9,316 bases of DNA from the NCBI GenBank assembly GCA_023423215.1, contig JAFAFZ010000481.1:1-9316 (forward strand), given 5' to 3'. A program made the position numbers and the translations under genes. Positions within the stretch are counted from its first letter, which is position 1. Each line of letters opens with the position of its first letter. The notes below the pieces were generated by a model. That model was not told the origin of the DNA and searched no databases. It saw nothing but the letters and a program-made list of their open reading frames with translations. Below are positions 1 to 8,020 of the stretch, in pieces. This DNA comes from Actinomycetes bacterium (GTDB lineage Bacteria; Actinomycetota; Acidimicrobiia; Acidimicrobiales; Microtrichaceae).

Positions 1-105
1 GGTCGGGCGTTCCGCTGTGCGGACACGGCTTTCCGGTGAGAACTCCTCAGTAGTCGACGGCTGCGGCCGACGGGGGTTCCGAGAACTTTCGCCGCAGAAG
101 GTCAA

Positions 106-120
106 GGTCTCCCGGAGACC
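106..120. repeat. 15-bp perfect inverted repeat upstream of the CAP lipoprotein gene
   Basis: GGTCTC and GAGACC are perfect 6-base arms around a CCG spacer, ending 17 bases before the ATG at 138. If the CAP gene is transcribed from a start near its ATG, the repeat would cover the -35/spacer region, where a repressor operator could sit. It could equally be the stem of a terminator for a gene left of the window, but no T-run follows it. The rest of positions 1-137 shows no supported gene. The reading frame of the CAP gene is closed by TAG at 51-53. Confidence 0.4.
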
Positions 121-137
121 GCTCCGATACATCGGGC

Positions 138-662
138 ATGGCTGGATCCGTTGCATCCCCCACGACCTCCGACCTGACCGCCGCGCCGCCCTCGAACGGG
201 CGCCGTGCACCACGCACCCGGCGGCTGCTCAGCGCCTTCGGCCTGCTGGCGGTCCTGGCGCTGCTGTCGGGGGTGCTCACCTCGTGCGAGACGACGAACG
301 AGGACCGTGCGGCGGTGATCGACTCGATCAACGCCAGCCGGGCGCAGGCGGGGCTCGGCGCACTGCGCCAGAACGCCACGCTCGACGCGAAGGCCGACGC
401 CTGGGCCTCGCGCCTGCGCGACGAGTGCAACATCTTCCACTCGAACCTGGCCGACGGCGCACCGCCGGAGTGGCGCAAGCTCGGCGAGAACGTGGGCCGC
501 GGCGGCACGATCGCCCAGGTCCACACCGCCTACCTGAACTCGCCCGGCCACCGCGCCAACATCCTGGACCCGTCCTACAACCAGGTCGGCGCCGGCGCCG
601 TGTGGGGCACCTGCAACGGCTACACGACGGTGTTCACCGTCCAGGTGTTCATGCGGGCCTGA
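138..662 (+). CDS. CAP/SCP-domain lipoprotein
   Basis: This is a predicted secreted, membrane-tethered CAP (SCP/PR-1-like) protein of 174 residues. The N-terminus has a basic stretch (residues 22-29), a hydrophobic core (about 30-46) and a lipobox LTSC at 47-50, so C50 would be the lipidated cysteine. The n-region is long at 29 residues, but ATG 138 is the only usable start: an in-frame stop lies at 51-53 and no other ATG/GTG/TTG follows before the signal. The CAP domain fills about residues 55-174. It shows H101 in an IFHSN segment, E117 in GENV and H138 in SPGHRANIL, which match the conserved CAP cavity residues. C97 and C159 could form a disulfide. Biochemical roles of bacterial CAP proteins are mostly unknown and I infer none here. 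No clear ribosome binding site is seen. The gene stands alone, 73 bases before the next gene. Confidence 0.88.
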   Translation: MAGSVASPTTSDLTAAPPSNGRRAPRTRRLLSAFGLLAVLALLSGVLTSCETTNEDRAAVIDSINASRAQAGLGALRQNATLDAKADAWASRLRDECNIFHSNLADGAPPEWRKLGENVGRGGTIAQVHTAYLNSPGHRANILDPSYNQVGAGAVWGTCNGYTTVFTVQVFMRA

Positions 663-697
663 GCCCACGTCACCGCGCCGCTCGTCGGTCGGCAGGT

Positions 698-715
698 CCC
701 CGGTCGGGGCGCCCC
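698..715. terminator. Possible GC-rich hairpin after the CAP gene
   Basis: CCCC (698-701) can pair with GGGG (706-709) over a GGTC loop, and the same GGGG can alternatively pair with CCCC (712-715). It lies between the CAP stop and the next promoter-like element. There is no T-run, and GC-rich pairing is common by chance at this base composition, so terminator function is weakly supported. Confidence 0.2.
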
Positions 716-722
716 CGGGCCG

Positions 723-728
723 TAGGGT
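723..728 (+). promoter_or_regulatory. -10 element (TAGGGT) for leaderless mazG-like transcript
   Basis: TAGGGT fits TAnnnT and is followed by exactly 7 bases and then the ATG at 736. That spacing puts transcription start at or next to the start codon. No convincing -35 hexamer is seen 16-19 bases upstream. The lack of a Shine-Dalgarno sequence before 736 agrees with a leaderless mRNA. Confidence 0.6.
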
Positions 729-735
729 CCCGGCG

Positions 736-987
736 ATGGAGATCGCCGAGTTCCAGGTCCTGATGGACGAGCTCTACGGCCGGTCCGATCGTGAGCGCGG
801 CATCCCCTCGACCGTCGCCTGGCTCTGCGAAGAGGTCGGTGAGCTGGCCCAGGCCGTGCGCAAGGGCACGACCGAGCAGCAGCTGCACGAGCTGGGCGAC
901 GTGCTGGCCTGGGTGGCCTCGTTGGCGAACCAGCTCGGGCTCTCGCTCGAGGACGCCGCCCAGCGCTACGTGGAGGACCCGCCGTGA
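736..987 (+). CDS. MazG-like nucleotide pyrophosphohydrolase
   Basis: This 83-residue protein has the all-alpha NTP pyrophosphohydrolase (MazG-like) fold signature. E32, E33 and E36 form an EExxE motif in a CEEVGELAQ segment, and E52 and D55 form ExxD in HELGDVLAW. In the family these acidic residues bind Mg2+ and the triphosphate. The enzymes hydrolyse nucleoside triphosphates to monophosphate plus pyrophosphate, often to clear non-canonical nucleotides; the substrate cannot be told from sequence. The length matches single-domain MazG-like proteins rather than the two-domain E. coli MazG of about 260 residues. The start is supported by a TAGGGT element 7 bases upstream. The stop codon overlaps the GTG of the next gene (GTGA at 984-987), so the two are a translationally coupled pair. 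Confidence 0.85.
   Translation: MEIAEFQVLMDELYGRSDRERGIPSTVAWLCEEVGELAQAVRKGTTEQQLHELGDVLAWVASLANQLGLSLEDAAQRYVEDPP
972..977 (+). promoter_or_regulatory. Ribosome binding site for the DUF1622 gene
   Basis: GGAGGA inside the last codons of the mazG-like gene lies 6 bases before GTG 984. It is the strongest Shine-Dalgarno match in the window and fixes the GTG start of the downstream gene, whose first base pairs overlap the upstream stop. Confidence 0.7.
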
Positions 988-1379
988 CCTACGACGAGGT
1001 GGTCGAGAAGGTCGTGCAGGTCATCGAGGCCGGCGGCATCGCCCTGCTGGTCGTCGGCGCCCTGATCGCGTTCGTCTCGTACGCGCAGGACCTGCTCTCC
1101 GAGGAACGGCGCCCGCGTGGCTACTCCCGCCTGCGGCGGAACCTGGCCCGGGTCATCCTGCTCGGGCTCGAGGTGCTGATCATCGCCGACATCATCCGCA
1201 CGATCGTCGTCGACGCGACCGTCACCAGCGTGCTCGTGCTGGGCGTGGTCGTCGTGATCCGGATCGTGCTGAGCTTCTCGCTCGAGGTCGAGATCGACGG
1301 CTACTGGCCCTGGAACCGCTGGCGGGTGCGCCCCTCCGCCACCGCGGACGAGCCGGACACCGCGTCCGGGCAGCTCTGA
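984..1379 (+). CDS. DUF1622 family integral membrane protein
   Basis: This 131-residue protein has three predicted membrane segments (about residues 17-35, 55-76 and 79-99), with a basic loop ERRPRGYSRLRRN between the first two. The segments LLGLE, ADIIRT, VLVLG, IRIVLSFSLEVEI and GYWPW match what I know of the DUF1622 family, small membrane proteins of unknown function found in many bacteria. The GTG start is supported by GGAGGA 6 bases upstream and by overlap with the stop of the mazG-like gene, so both are probably made from one mRNA. The C-terminal 20 residues are hydrophilic and variable-looking. The gene ends only 10 bases before the convergent asd stop, and no hairpin is visible between them. 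No reaction can be assigned. Confidence 0.85.
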   Translation: MTYDEVVEKVVQVIEAGGIALLVVGALIAFVSYAQDLLSEERRPRGYSRLRRNLARVILLGLEVLIIADIIRTIVVDATVTSVLVLGVVVVIRIVLSFSLEVEIDGYWPWNRWRVRPSATADEPDTASGQL

Positions 1380-1389
1380 GCGGCCGGGA

Positions 1390-3682
<2,293 letters not shown>

Positions 3683-3720
3683 GGTGGCTCCCGTTCGCTG
3701 ACCCCTACGTGGGTTCGGTA

Positions 3721-3736
3721 CGTCTCGGCGTCTCGG
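3721..3736. repeat. Tandem 8-bp duplication
   Basis: CGTCTCGG occurs twice back to back with no mismatch in the gap between hemW and the decarboxylase gene. It is too short to be called a functional element; it may be a simple slippage product. Nothing else in 3683-3780 is recognisable. Confidence 0.35.
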
Positions 3737-3790
3737 TGCGCCCCGGCCCGGAATCCGTTGCGGGCGCTCCCCCCGATCCTTGATGATGGT

Positions 3791-3796
3791 TATACG
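3791..3796 (+). promoter_or_regulatory. Possible -10 element (TATACG) for the decarboxylase-like gene
   Basis: TATACG lies in a stretch (about 3780-3801) that is AT-rich against its surroundings. A start about 7 bases downstream would give a leader of about 25 bases carrying GGAG (3816-3819), 10 bases before ATG 3830. No -35 hexamer is evident at 16-19 bases. Confidence 0.35.
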
Positions 3797-3829
3797 GATT
3801 TGCCTGCCGACCACGGGAGCATGCCACTG

Positions 3830-4360
3830 ATGCCACGCGTACAGCTCTGCGACGAGGAGACCGGCGCACTGATGAGGGGCAGCGCAGGGCCCGAGGCCCG
3901 GCGAGCTCTGATGCACCGCCCTTCCATGGCCCACGCGATCGGTATGTGGAACGAAGCCGCGGACGACAGCGAGCTCCCGCTGCGGCTCCACGAGCTGGTC
4001 CGCTACCGCATCGCACTCTTCAACGACTGCACCCGATGCCAGGCCTACCGTCGCCCCGACGGCGACGCGGTCGGGGTGACCGACGAACTGCTCGGTTCAG
4101 TCGAGTTCTGGCGAACCGACGCGCGCTACGACGACCTGGAACGCAGCGCTCTCGACTTCACCGAACGCTTCATCTACGACCATGGCTCGATCGACGACGA
4201 GCTGCTCGAGCAGCTTCGCAGCGGCCTCGGTGACGGCGGGGTCGTCGATCTCGCGGCCTGTGTGGCGAAGTACCTGGCGGTCGGCCGACTGATCGCCGTG
4301 CTGGACCTCGACCAGGACGTGAGCGGTGGAGTGGTGATCACGTCGGGCTCGACCACCTGA
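3830..4360 (+). CDS. Carboxymuconolactone decarboxylase/AhpD-like family protein
   Basis: The 176-residue protein belongs to the AhpD-like carboxymuconolactone decarboxylase superfamily, helical oligomers that include peroxidase-linked disulfide reductases and gamma-carboxymuconolactone decarboxylases. The core motif is E55 in HELVRYR, then C67 and C70 in NDCTRCQAYR. In AhpD a CxHC motif followed by a histidine four residues on forms the thiol relay; here those positions are R69 and R74, so the classic relay is incomplete. The substrate is unknown. ATG 3830 is preferred because GGAG lies 10 bases upstream and family members usually begin with MPR/MAR-type sequence; ATG 3821 is possible but sits one base after GGAG. 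The gene appears to use more CGA, AGG, CCT and GCT codons than its neighbours. It converges on the MFS gene with a 49-base gap. Confidence 0.82.
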   Translation: MPRVQLCDEETGALMRGSAGPEARRALMHRPSMAHAIGMWNEAADDSELPLRLHELVRYRIALFNDCTRCQAYRRPDGDAVGVTDELLGSVEFWRTDARYDDLERSALDFTERFIYDHGSIDDELLEQLRSGLGDGGVVDLAACVAKYLAVGRLIAVLDLDQDVSGGVVITSGSTT

Positions 4361-4409
4361 GCGCACGCGATCGCTCCTCGGCACCGACTGGCCGGGAGGC
4401 GCTCGCGGA

Positions 4410-6086
4410 TCAGTCCCGACGAACGGGTGCCGGCAGGTCCGCCGGGTCGAGGTCCGGATCGAAGCCGAGCGCGATGCCGTCGGCCGCGACGTCGGCGCCC
4501 TGGTGCGCCTCGTCCGCCAGGTGCTCCAGCAGGCCCTCGGCGCCCTCGACGACGGTCGCCCCGCCCACGCTGTCGCGCAGCGGCAGCTCCTTCAGCAGCC
4601 AGGCCACGCCGACGCCGACGAGCAGCACGGCGGTCGCACCGAGGAACATCAGGTGCAGGCCCCGCGACATCGCCTCGATCGCCGCGTCCTTGACCAGGTC
4701 GGGCATCGCCTGGATCGCCTCGGGGCTGTTGATGGACTCGGCCCCCCCGCCCGGGTCGCCGGCACCCTCGGGCAGCAGGCCCGGCAGCTCGCGGGCGATG
4801 GTCGAGGTCAGGACCGCGCCGAACACCGCGACGCCGAACGAGCCGCCCATCTGGCGGAAGAACGTCACCGAGGACGTGGCGACGCCCATGTCGGTGAACT
4901 CGACCGAGTTCTGCACGGCCAGGATCAGCGTCTGCATCACCATGCCGATGCCGATGCCGAAGATCAGCGAGTAGATCGAGATGACCACGATGTGGGTGTC
5001 GGGGTGCATCGTCGAGAGCAGGAACGCGCCGAGCGCGCAGACGGCCATGCCGCAGATCGGCCACCAGCGGTAGCGCCCGGTGCGGCTGATGATGCGGCCC
5101 GAGGCGATCGAGGTGGTCATGAGCCCGGCCATGAGCGGCAGGAGCAGCAGGCCCGACGCCGTCGCGGAGACGCCGCTGACGGCCTGGAGGAAGAGCGGCA
5201 GGAACGAGATGGCGCCGAACATCGCGATGCCGATCATCGCGGCGAGCAGCATCGAGGTCCGGAAGACGCCGTTGCGGAACAGGCGCATCGGCAGCACCGG
5301 CTCCTTCGCGCGCATCTCCCACCAGCAGAACGCCACCAGGAACACGACGCCGACGGCCGCGAGGCCCAGGATCGTGCCGCTGAGCCACTCGTAGCGGTCC
5401 CCGCCCCACACCGTCACCAGCAGCAGGCAGGTGACGCCGACGACCACCAGCAGCGCGCCGAGCACGTCGGTCGAGTGCTCACGCCGCTGGAACGGCAGGC
5501 GCAGCACGATCGAGGTGATGATCAGCGCCGCGATGCCGACCGGAAGGTTGATGAAGAAGATCCAGCGCCACGAGAGCTGGTCGACGAAGAAGCCCCCGAG
5601 CAGCGGACCGGTCACGCTGGCGAACGCGAAGACCGAGCCGAGGTAGCCGGTGTAGCGACCACGCTCGCGGGGCGAGAGGATGTCGCCCATGATGGCGAAG
5701 GGCAGGACCATCAGCCCGCCGCCGCCCAGGCCCTGGATGCCGCGGAAGACGATGAGCTGCGTCATCGACTGGGAGAGCCCGGCGAGCACCGAGCCGACCA
5801 CGAAGATGGCGATCGCGGCCTGGAACACGAGCCGGCGACCGAACAGGTCGCTGATCTTCCCGTAGAGCAGCGTCGAGGTCGTCGAGGTCAGCAGGTAGAC
5901 GGTGATGACCCACGACAGCTGGTCGATGCTGCCGAACTCCCCGACGATCGTCGGGAGCGCCGAGGCCATGATCGTGCCGTCGAGCGCGGCCAGCAGCATG
6001 CCGGCGCCCAGCCCGACGAAGACCAGCAGGATCTGTCGGTGGGTCAGGCCGCTGGAGGCGACGGGCGGGTGCGTCGAGGTCGACAA
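4410..6086 (-). CDS. MFS exporter, DHA2 (14-TM) drug:H+ antiporter family
   Basis: This 558-residue protein is a proton-driven exporter of the DHA2/EmrB-QacA type in the cytoplasmic membrane. It begins with a short cytoplasmic tail and TM1 containing LLAALDGTI (D36). MFS motif A is [10 protein letters not shown] (76-85), and the motif C region is around TGPLLGGFF (159-167). A long extracytoplasmic loop (about 432-476) precedes the last membrane segment, and an acidic tail of about 55 residues ends the protein. The start is TTG 6086: GAAGGA (6100-6095) lies 8 bases upstream, an in-frame stop follows closely upstream, and the family sequence begins here. It is divergent from the MarR-family gene, with two operator-like palindromes between them, which suggests regulated efflux of a toxic compound. 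The substrate cannot be predicted. Confidence 0.92.
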   Translation of the reverse strand: MSTSTHPPVASSGLTHRQILLVFVGLGAGMLLAALDGTIMASALPTIVGEFGSIDQLSWVITVYLLTSTTSTLLYGKISDLFGRRLVFQAAIAIFVVGSVLAGLSQSMTQLIVFRGIQGLGGGGLMVLPFAIMGDILSPRERGRYTGYLGSVFAFASVTGPLLGGFFVDQLSWRWIFFINLPVGIAALIITSIVLRLPFQRREHSTDVLGALLVVVGVTCLLLVTVWGGDRYEWLSGTILGLAAVGVVFLVAFCWWEMRAKEPVLPMRLFRNGVFRTSMLLAAMIGIAMFGAISFLPLFLQAVSGVSATASGLLLLPLMAGLMTTSIASGRIISRTGRYRWWPICGMAVCALGAFLLSTMHPDTHIVVISIYSLIFGIGIGMVMQTLILAVQNSVEFTDMGVATSSVTFFRQMGGSFGVAVFGAVLTSTIARELPGLLPEGAGDPGGGAESINSPEAIQAMPDLVKDAAIEAMSRGLHLMFLGATAVLLVGVGVAWLLKELPLRDSVGGATVVEGAEGLLEHLADEAHQGADVAADGIALGFDPDLDPADLPAPVRRD

Positions 6087-6094
6087 CGAGGGCG

Positions 6095-6100
6095 TCCTTC
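6095..6100 (-). promoter_or_regulatory. Ribosome binding site deciding the TTG start of the MFS gene
   Basis: On the minus strand GAAGGA is followed by 8 bases and TTG at 6086. The AAGGA core matches the usual anti-Shine-Dalgarno. No ATG or GTG in the right frame is available nearby, so this site supports the rare TTG start and a leadered mRNA starting to the right of 6100. Confidence 0.6.
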
Positions 6101-6147
6101 ACGAGGTGCGGGTCGCTGAGCTGCGGAGGGCTGAGCGGGAGCGAGCG

Positions 6148-6168
6148 CTACTTGTCGTCTACAAGTAG
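6148..6168. promoter_or_regulatory. MarR-type operator 1
   Basis: Perfect 8-base arms CTACTTGT and ACAAGTAG flank a 5-base spacer. It shares the core CTTGT-N5-ACAAG with operator 2. The two centres (6158 and 6179) are 21 bp apart, about two helical turns, so two repressor dimers could bind the same DNA face. It covers the likely -35 hexamer of the MarR gene. Confidence 0.75.
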
Positions 6169-6181
6169 ATCCTTGTAGGGT
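6152..6181 (+). promoter_or_regulatory. Promoter of the MarR-family gene
   Basis: TTGTCG (6152-6157) as -35 and TAGGGT (6176-6181) as -10 are separated by 18 bases, and the -10 ends 6 bases before ATG 6188. This suggests a transcript that starts at or next to the ATG. Operator 1 overlaps the -35 and operator 2 overlaps the -10 and the bases up to the start, which predicts autorepression. A promoter for the divergent MFS gene must lie in the same region, but no hexamer pair could be fixed. Confidence 0.6.
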
Positions 6182-6186
6182 ACAAG
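6172..6186. promoter_or_regulatory. MarR-type operator 2
   Basis: CTTGTA and TACAAG are perfect 6-base arms around GGG, with the same CTTGT-N5-ACAAG core as operator 1. The site overlaps TAGGGT and ends one base before the ATG of the MarR gene, so occupancy should block transcription of the regulator. Confidence 0.75.
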
Positions 6187-6187
6187 C

Positions 6188-6673
6188 ATGGCGTTCCCGC
6201 TCGCAACCGACAGCCCCGAGGCCCGCATCGGTCGGGCCTGGCGCGAGCTGGTGCGCGGCCCCGGCCTGCAGGCGCTGCGCCAGCAGCTCTTCCCCGTCCT
6301 CGAGGCCGCTCAGCTCGACGCCCTGGACGTCCTCGGCGCCGCCGAGGGCCCCCTGCGCATGTCCGACTACGCCGCCGCGCTCGGCGTGGACGCATCGACC
6401 GTCACCCGCACGGTGACGCGGCTCGAGGCGGGCGGCTACGTGCGCCGGGCCAAGAGCCCCGGCGACGGCCGTGCCGTCACCGTCGAGCTGACCGAGCTGG
6501 GCGAGGACACCATCGCACGGGTCGGCGAGCGACGCCGTGAGCTGCTGTTCGGCTCGCTCGAACCACTCGGCGACGCGGAGCGGGCCGAGCTGGCGACCCT
6601 GCTGGAGCGCTGGGTCGGCGGCATCGAGACCTTCGCCGGGCAGGCCGCCGGCGCACCCTCGACCTCCGGCTGA
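6188..6673 (+). CDS. MarR-family transcriptional regulator
   Basis: This is a 161-residue winged helix-turn-helix regulator, the usual MarR length. The DNA-binding region is about residues 44-105. Its recognition helix is in DASTVTRTVTRLEAGG (68-83), and the wing carries D93 and R95 in SPGDGRAVTVEL, the family DxR feature. The N-terminal and C-terminal helices (about 10-40 and 106-150) would form the dimer interface. MarR proteins usually repress a neighbouring efflux gene and themselves until a small phenolic or other ligand binds. The divergent DHA2 exporter and the two palindromes fit that scheme. The start ATG 6188 is supported by the promoter 6 bases upstream. It converges on lysC with a 28-base gap. 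The ligand is unknown. Confidence 0.92.
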   Translation: MAFPLATDSPEARIGRAWRELVRGPGLQALRQQLFPVLEAAQLDALDVLGAAEGPLRMSDYAAALGVDASTVTRTVTRLEAGGYVRRAKSPGDGRAVTVELTELGEDTIARVGERRRELLFGSLEPLGDAERAELATLLERWVGGIETFAGQAAGAPSTSG

Positions 6674-6674
6674 A

Positions 6675-6695
6675 CCCGGCCGGCCCGGCGCCGGG
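6675..6695. terminator. GC-rich hairpin between convergent marR and lysC
   Basis: CCCGGC (6675-6680) can pair with GCCGGG (6690-6695) over a 9-base loop; alternatively CCCGGCGCCGGG (6684-6695) is a perfect 12-bp palindrome. The position between two converging stops suits a bidirectional terminator, but no T-run follows on either strand, so function is uncertain. Confidence 0.35.
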
Positions 6696-6701
6696 GGCGG
6701 G

Positions 6702-7187
6702 TCAGAACTCGGTCTTCTCGAGCTCGAAGACGTCGTGCAGGACCTGGACCGCCCGGTCGGCGTCGTCCTCGGCGATCACGCACGAGATGCGGATGGCGGA
6801 GGTCGAGATCATCTCGATGTTGACCGAGTGGTCCGCCAGCGTCTCGAACATGGTGGCGGCGACGCCCGGGTTCGACTTCATGCCAGCGCCCACGACGCTG
6901 ACCTTCGCGATGCGCGGGTCCGCGGTGACGTGCTCGGCGCCGATCTCCGCCCGCTTCGCCTCGCAGATGGCGAGCGACGGCTCGAGCTCGGAGTGCGGGA
7001 CGGTGAACGAGATGTCGGTGATGCCGCCCTCGGACGCGTTCTGCACGATCATGTCGACGTTCACGTCCGCGTCCGCGAGCTGACGGAAGAGGTTCGCGGC
7101 GATGCCGGGCTTGTCGGGCACGCCCGTGACGGTGACCTTCGCCTCGGACAGGTCGGCCACGACGGCGCGGATGACGGCTTCTTCCAT
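6702..7187 (-). CDS. Aspartate kinase beta subunit (internal in-frame start)
   Basis: An in-frame ATG at 7187 (M247 of LysC) would give a 161-residue polypeptide containing only the two ACT domains. AGAGGA (7200-7195) lies 7 bases upstream, a good Shine-Dalgarno for this genome region. In Corynebacterium glutamicum and Bacillus subtilis aspartate kinase is an alpha2beta2 enzyme whose beta chain is translated from an internal start in the same gene; in C. glutamicum this lies near residue 250. The matching position and binding site support the same arrangement here, although the second product is not proven by sequence. Confidence 0.65.
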   Translation of the reverse strand: MEEAVIRAVVADLSEAKVTVTGVPDKPGIAANLFRQLADADVNVDMIVQNASEGGITDISFTVPHSELEPSLAICEAKRAEIGAEHVTADPRIAKVSVVGAGMKSNPGVAATMFETLADHSVNIEMISTSAIRISCVIAEDDADRAVQVLHDVFELEKTEF

Positions 7188-7925
7188 GTCGGGATCCTCT
7201 TCGGTGACCCAGGTGCCGACCTCCCACGTGAACGCGGAACGCACGTGCAGCGGCACCCGATGGCGGTGGGCGAACTCGACCGAGCGCATGGCCGGCTTGG
7301 GGCAGCCCGCGGCGGTCATCTCGAGCATCTCGTCGAACGAGATGCGGTGGATCTTGCGAGCCGTGTCGACGACCCGGGGATCGGTGGTGAAGACGCCCGA
7401 GACGTCGGTGTAGAGCTCGCAGGCGTCGGCGTCGAGGACCTTGGCCAGCGCGACGGCGGTCGTGTCCGAGCCGCCCCGGCCCAGGAACGTCACGTCGTTG
7501 GCCGTCGACACGCCCTGGGAGCCCGCCACGACCGGGACGCGGCCGGCGGCGATGGACGCCCGGATGCGGTCCGCGTTGACCTCGAGGATCTTGGCGTTCG
7601 TGTGGTTCGTGTCGGTCAGGAAGCCGGCCTGGCTGCCGGTGTAGCTCTCGGAGTCGACGCCGACGGCGTGCAGTGCCATGGAGACCAGGGCGACCGCCTT
7701 GCGCTCGCCGGCGGTGATGAGCATGTCCATCTCGCGTCCCGGGCGGATGCCGGACACCTCGTCGGCCAGGCGCAGCAGCTCGTCGGTCTCCTTGCCCATG
7801 GCCGACACGACCAGGACGACGTCGTCGCCGCGACGGCGGCAGCGCGCCACGTGGTCGGCGACGTCACGGATGCGATCGGGGTCGCCGACGGAGGTGCCGC
7901 CGAACTTCTGGACCAGGAGAGCCAC
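6702..7925 (-). CDS. lysC: Aspartate kinase (alpha subunit)
   Basis: Aspartate kinase phosphorylates L-aspartate with ATP, the committed step of the lysine, threonine, methionine and diaminopimelate pathway. The 407-residue product has K7 in QKFGGTSV, SAMGKETDELL (41-51), ITAGER (70-75), RGGSDTTA (150-157) and YTDVSGVFTTDPR (172-184), all typical of the kinase domain. Two ACT domains follow (about 260-335 and 340-400), where family members bind lysine and/or threonine for feedback inhibition. GTG 7925 is chosen: homology starts immediately (ALLVQKFGG), and TACCGT lies 8 bases upstream without a ribosome binding site. An ATG 13 codons earlier (7964) would place the start upstream of that element. 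One conserved segment is unusual (GCPKPAM at 207-213). The gene is divergent from the cyclophilin gene. Confidence 0.96.
   Translation of the reverse strand: MALLVQKFGGTSVGDPDRIRDVADHVARCRRRGDDVVLVVSAMGKETDELLRLADEVSGIRPGREMDMLITAGERKAVALVSMALHAVGVDSESYTGSQAGFLTDTNHTNAKILEVNADRIRASIAAGRVPVVAGSQGVSTANDVTFLGRGGSDTTAVALAKVLDADACELYTDVSGVFTTDPRVVDTARKIHRISFDEMLEMTAAGCPKPAMRSVEFAHRHRVPLHVRSAFTWEVGTWVTEEDPDMEEAVIRAVVADLSEAKVTVTGVPDKPGIAANLFRQLADADVNVDMIVQNASEGGITDISFTVPHSELEPSLAICEAKRAEIGAEHVTADPRIAKVSVVGAGMKSNPGVAATMFETLADHSVNIEMISTSAIRISCVIAEDDADRAVQVLHDVFELEKTEF
7195..7200 (-). promoter_or_regulatory. Internal ribosome binding site for the LysC beta subunit
   Basis: AGAGGA on the minus strand is followed by 7 bases and ATG 7187. 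It sits at the junction of kinase and ACT domains, in codons for EEDP, where a purine run could also arise from acidic residues alone. Confidence 0.5.
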
Positions 7926-7933
7926 GGCGGGCA

Positions 7934-7964
7934 ACGGTACCAGCGGCCCTGTGCACGCCCTCAA
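7934..7964 (-). promoter_or_regulatory. lysC promoter
   Basis: On the minus strand TACCGT (7939-7934) fits TAnnnT and ends 8 bases before GTG 7925. TTGAGG (7964-7959) is a possible -35 with a rather long 19-base spacer. The mRNA would be leaderless or nearly so. It shows lysC is transcribed independently of asd. Confidence 0.55.
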
Positions 7965-8006
7965 CCGGTTGCGAGCGCGGTGCGGCCCCCCGTTCCGCGG
8001 CCTGGC

Positions 8007-8012
8007 TACGAT
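8007..8012 (+). promoter_or_regulatory. -10 element (TACGAT) for leaderless cyclophilin transcript
   Basis: TACGAT matches the -10 consensus at four positions, including TA and the final AT, and ends 8 bases before GTG 8021. There is no Shine-Dalgarno sequence before that GTG and no clear -35 element. The lysC and cyclophilin promoters diverge within the 95-base gap. Confidence 0.55.
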
Positions 8013-8020
8013 CCGGCGCC

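Noticed and set aside
3683..3829. Small gene or RNA in the hemW-decarboxylase gap
   Set aside because: Only an 8-bp tandem duplication, a short hairpin-like ACCC/GGGT pair and a probable promoter were seen; nothing supports a gene or a structured RNA.
4361..4409. Possible bidirectional terminator between the decarboxylase and MFS genes, and a GCGATCGC palindrome at 4367-4374
   Set aside because: The best stem needs wobble pairs and a mismatch and there is no T-run; an 8-bp GC-rich palindrome is expected by chance here.
4503..6119. A 538-codon plus-strand open frame opposite the MFS gene
   Set aside because: Composition is H/D/R/Q-rich and meaningless as a protein; the minus-strand frame encodes a clear 14-TM transporter with motif A.
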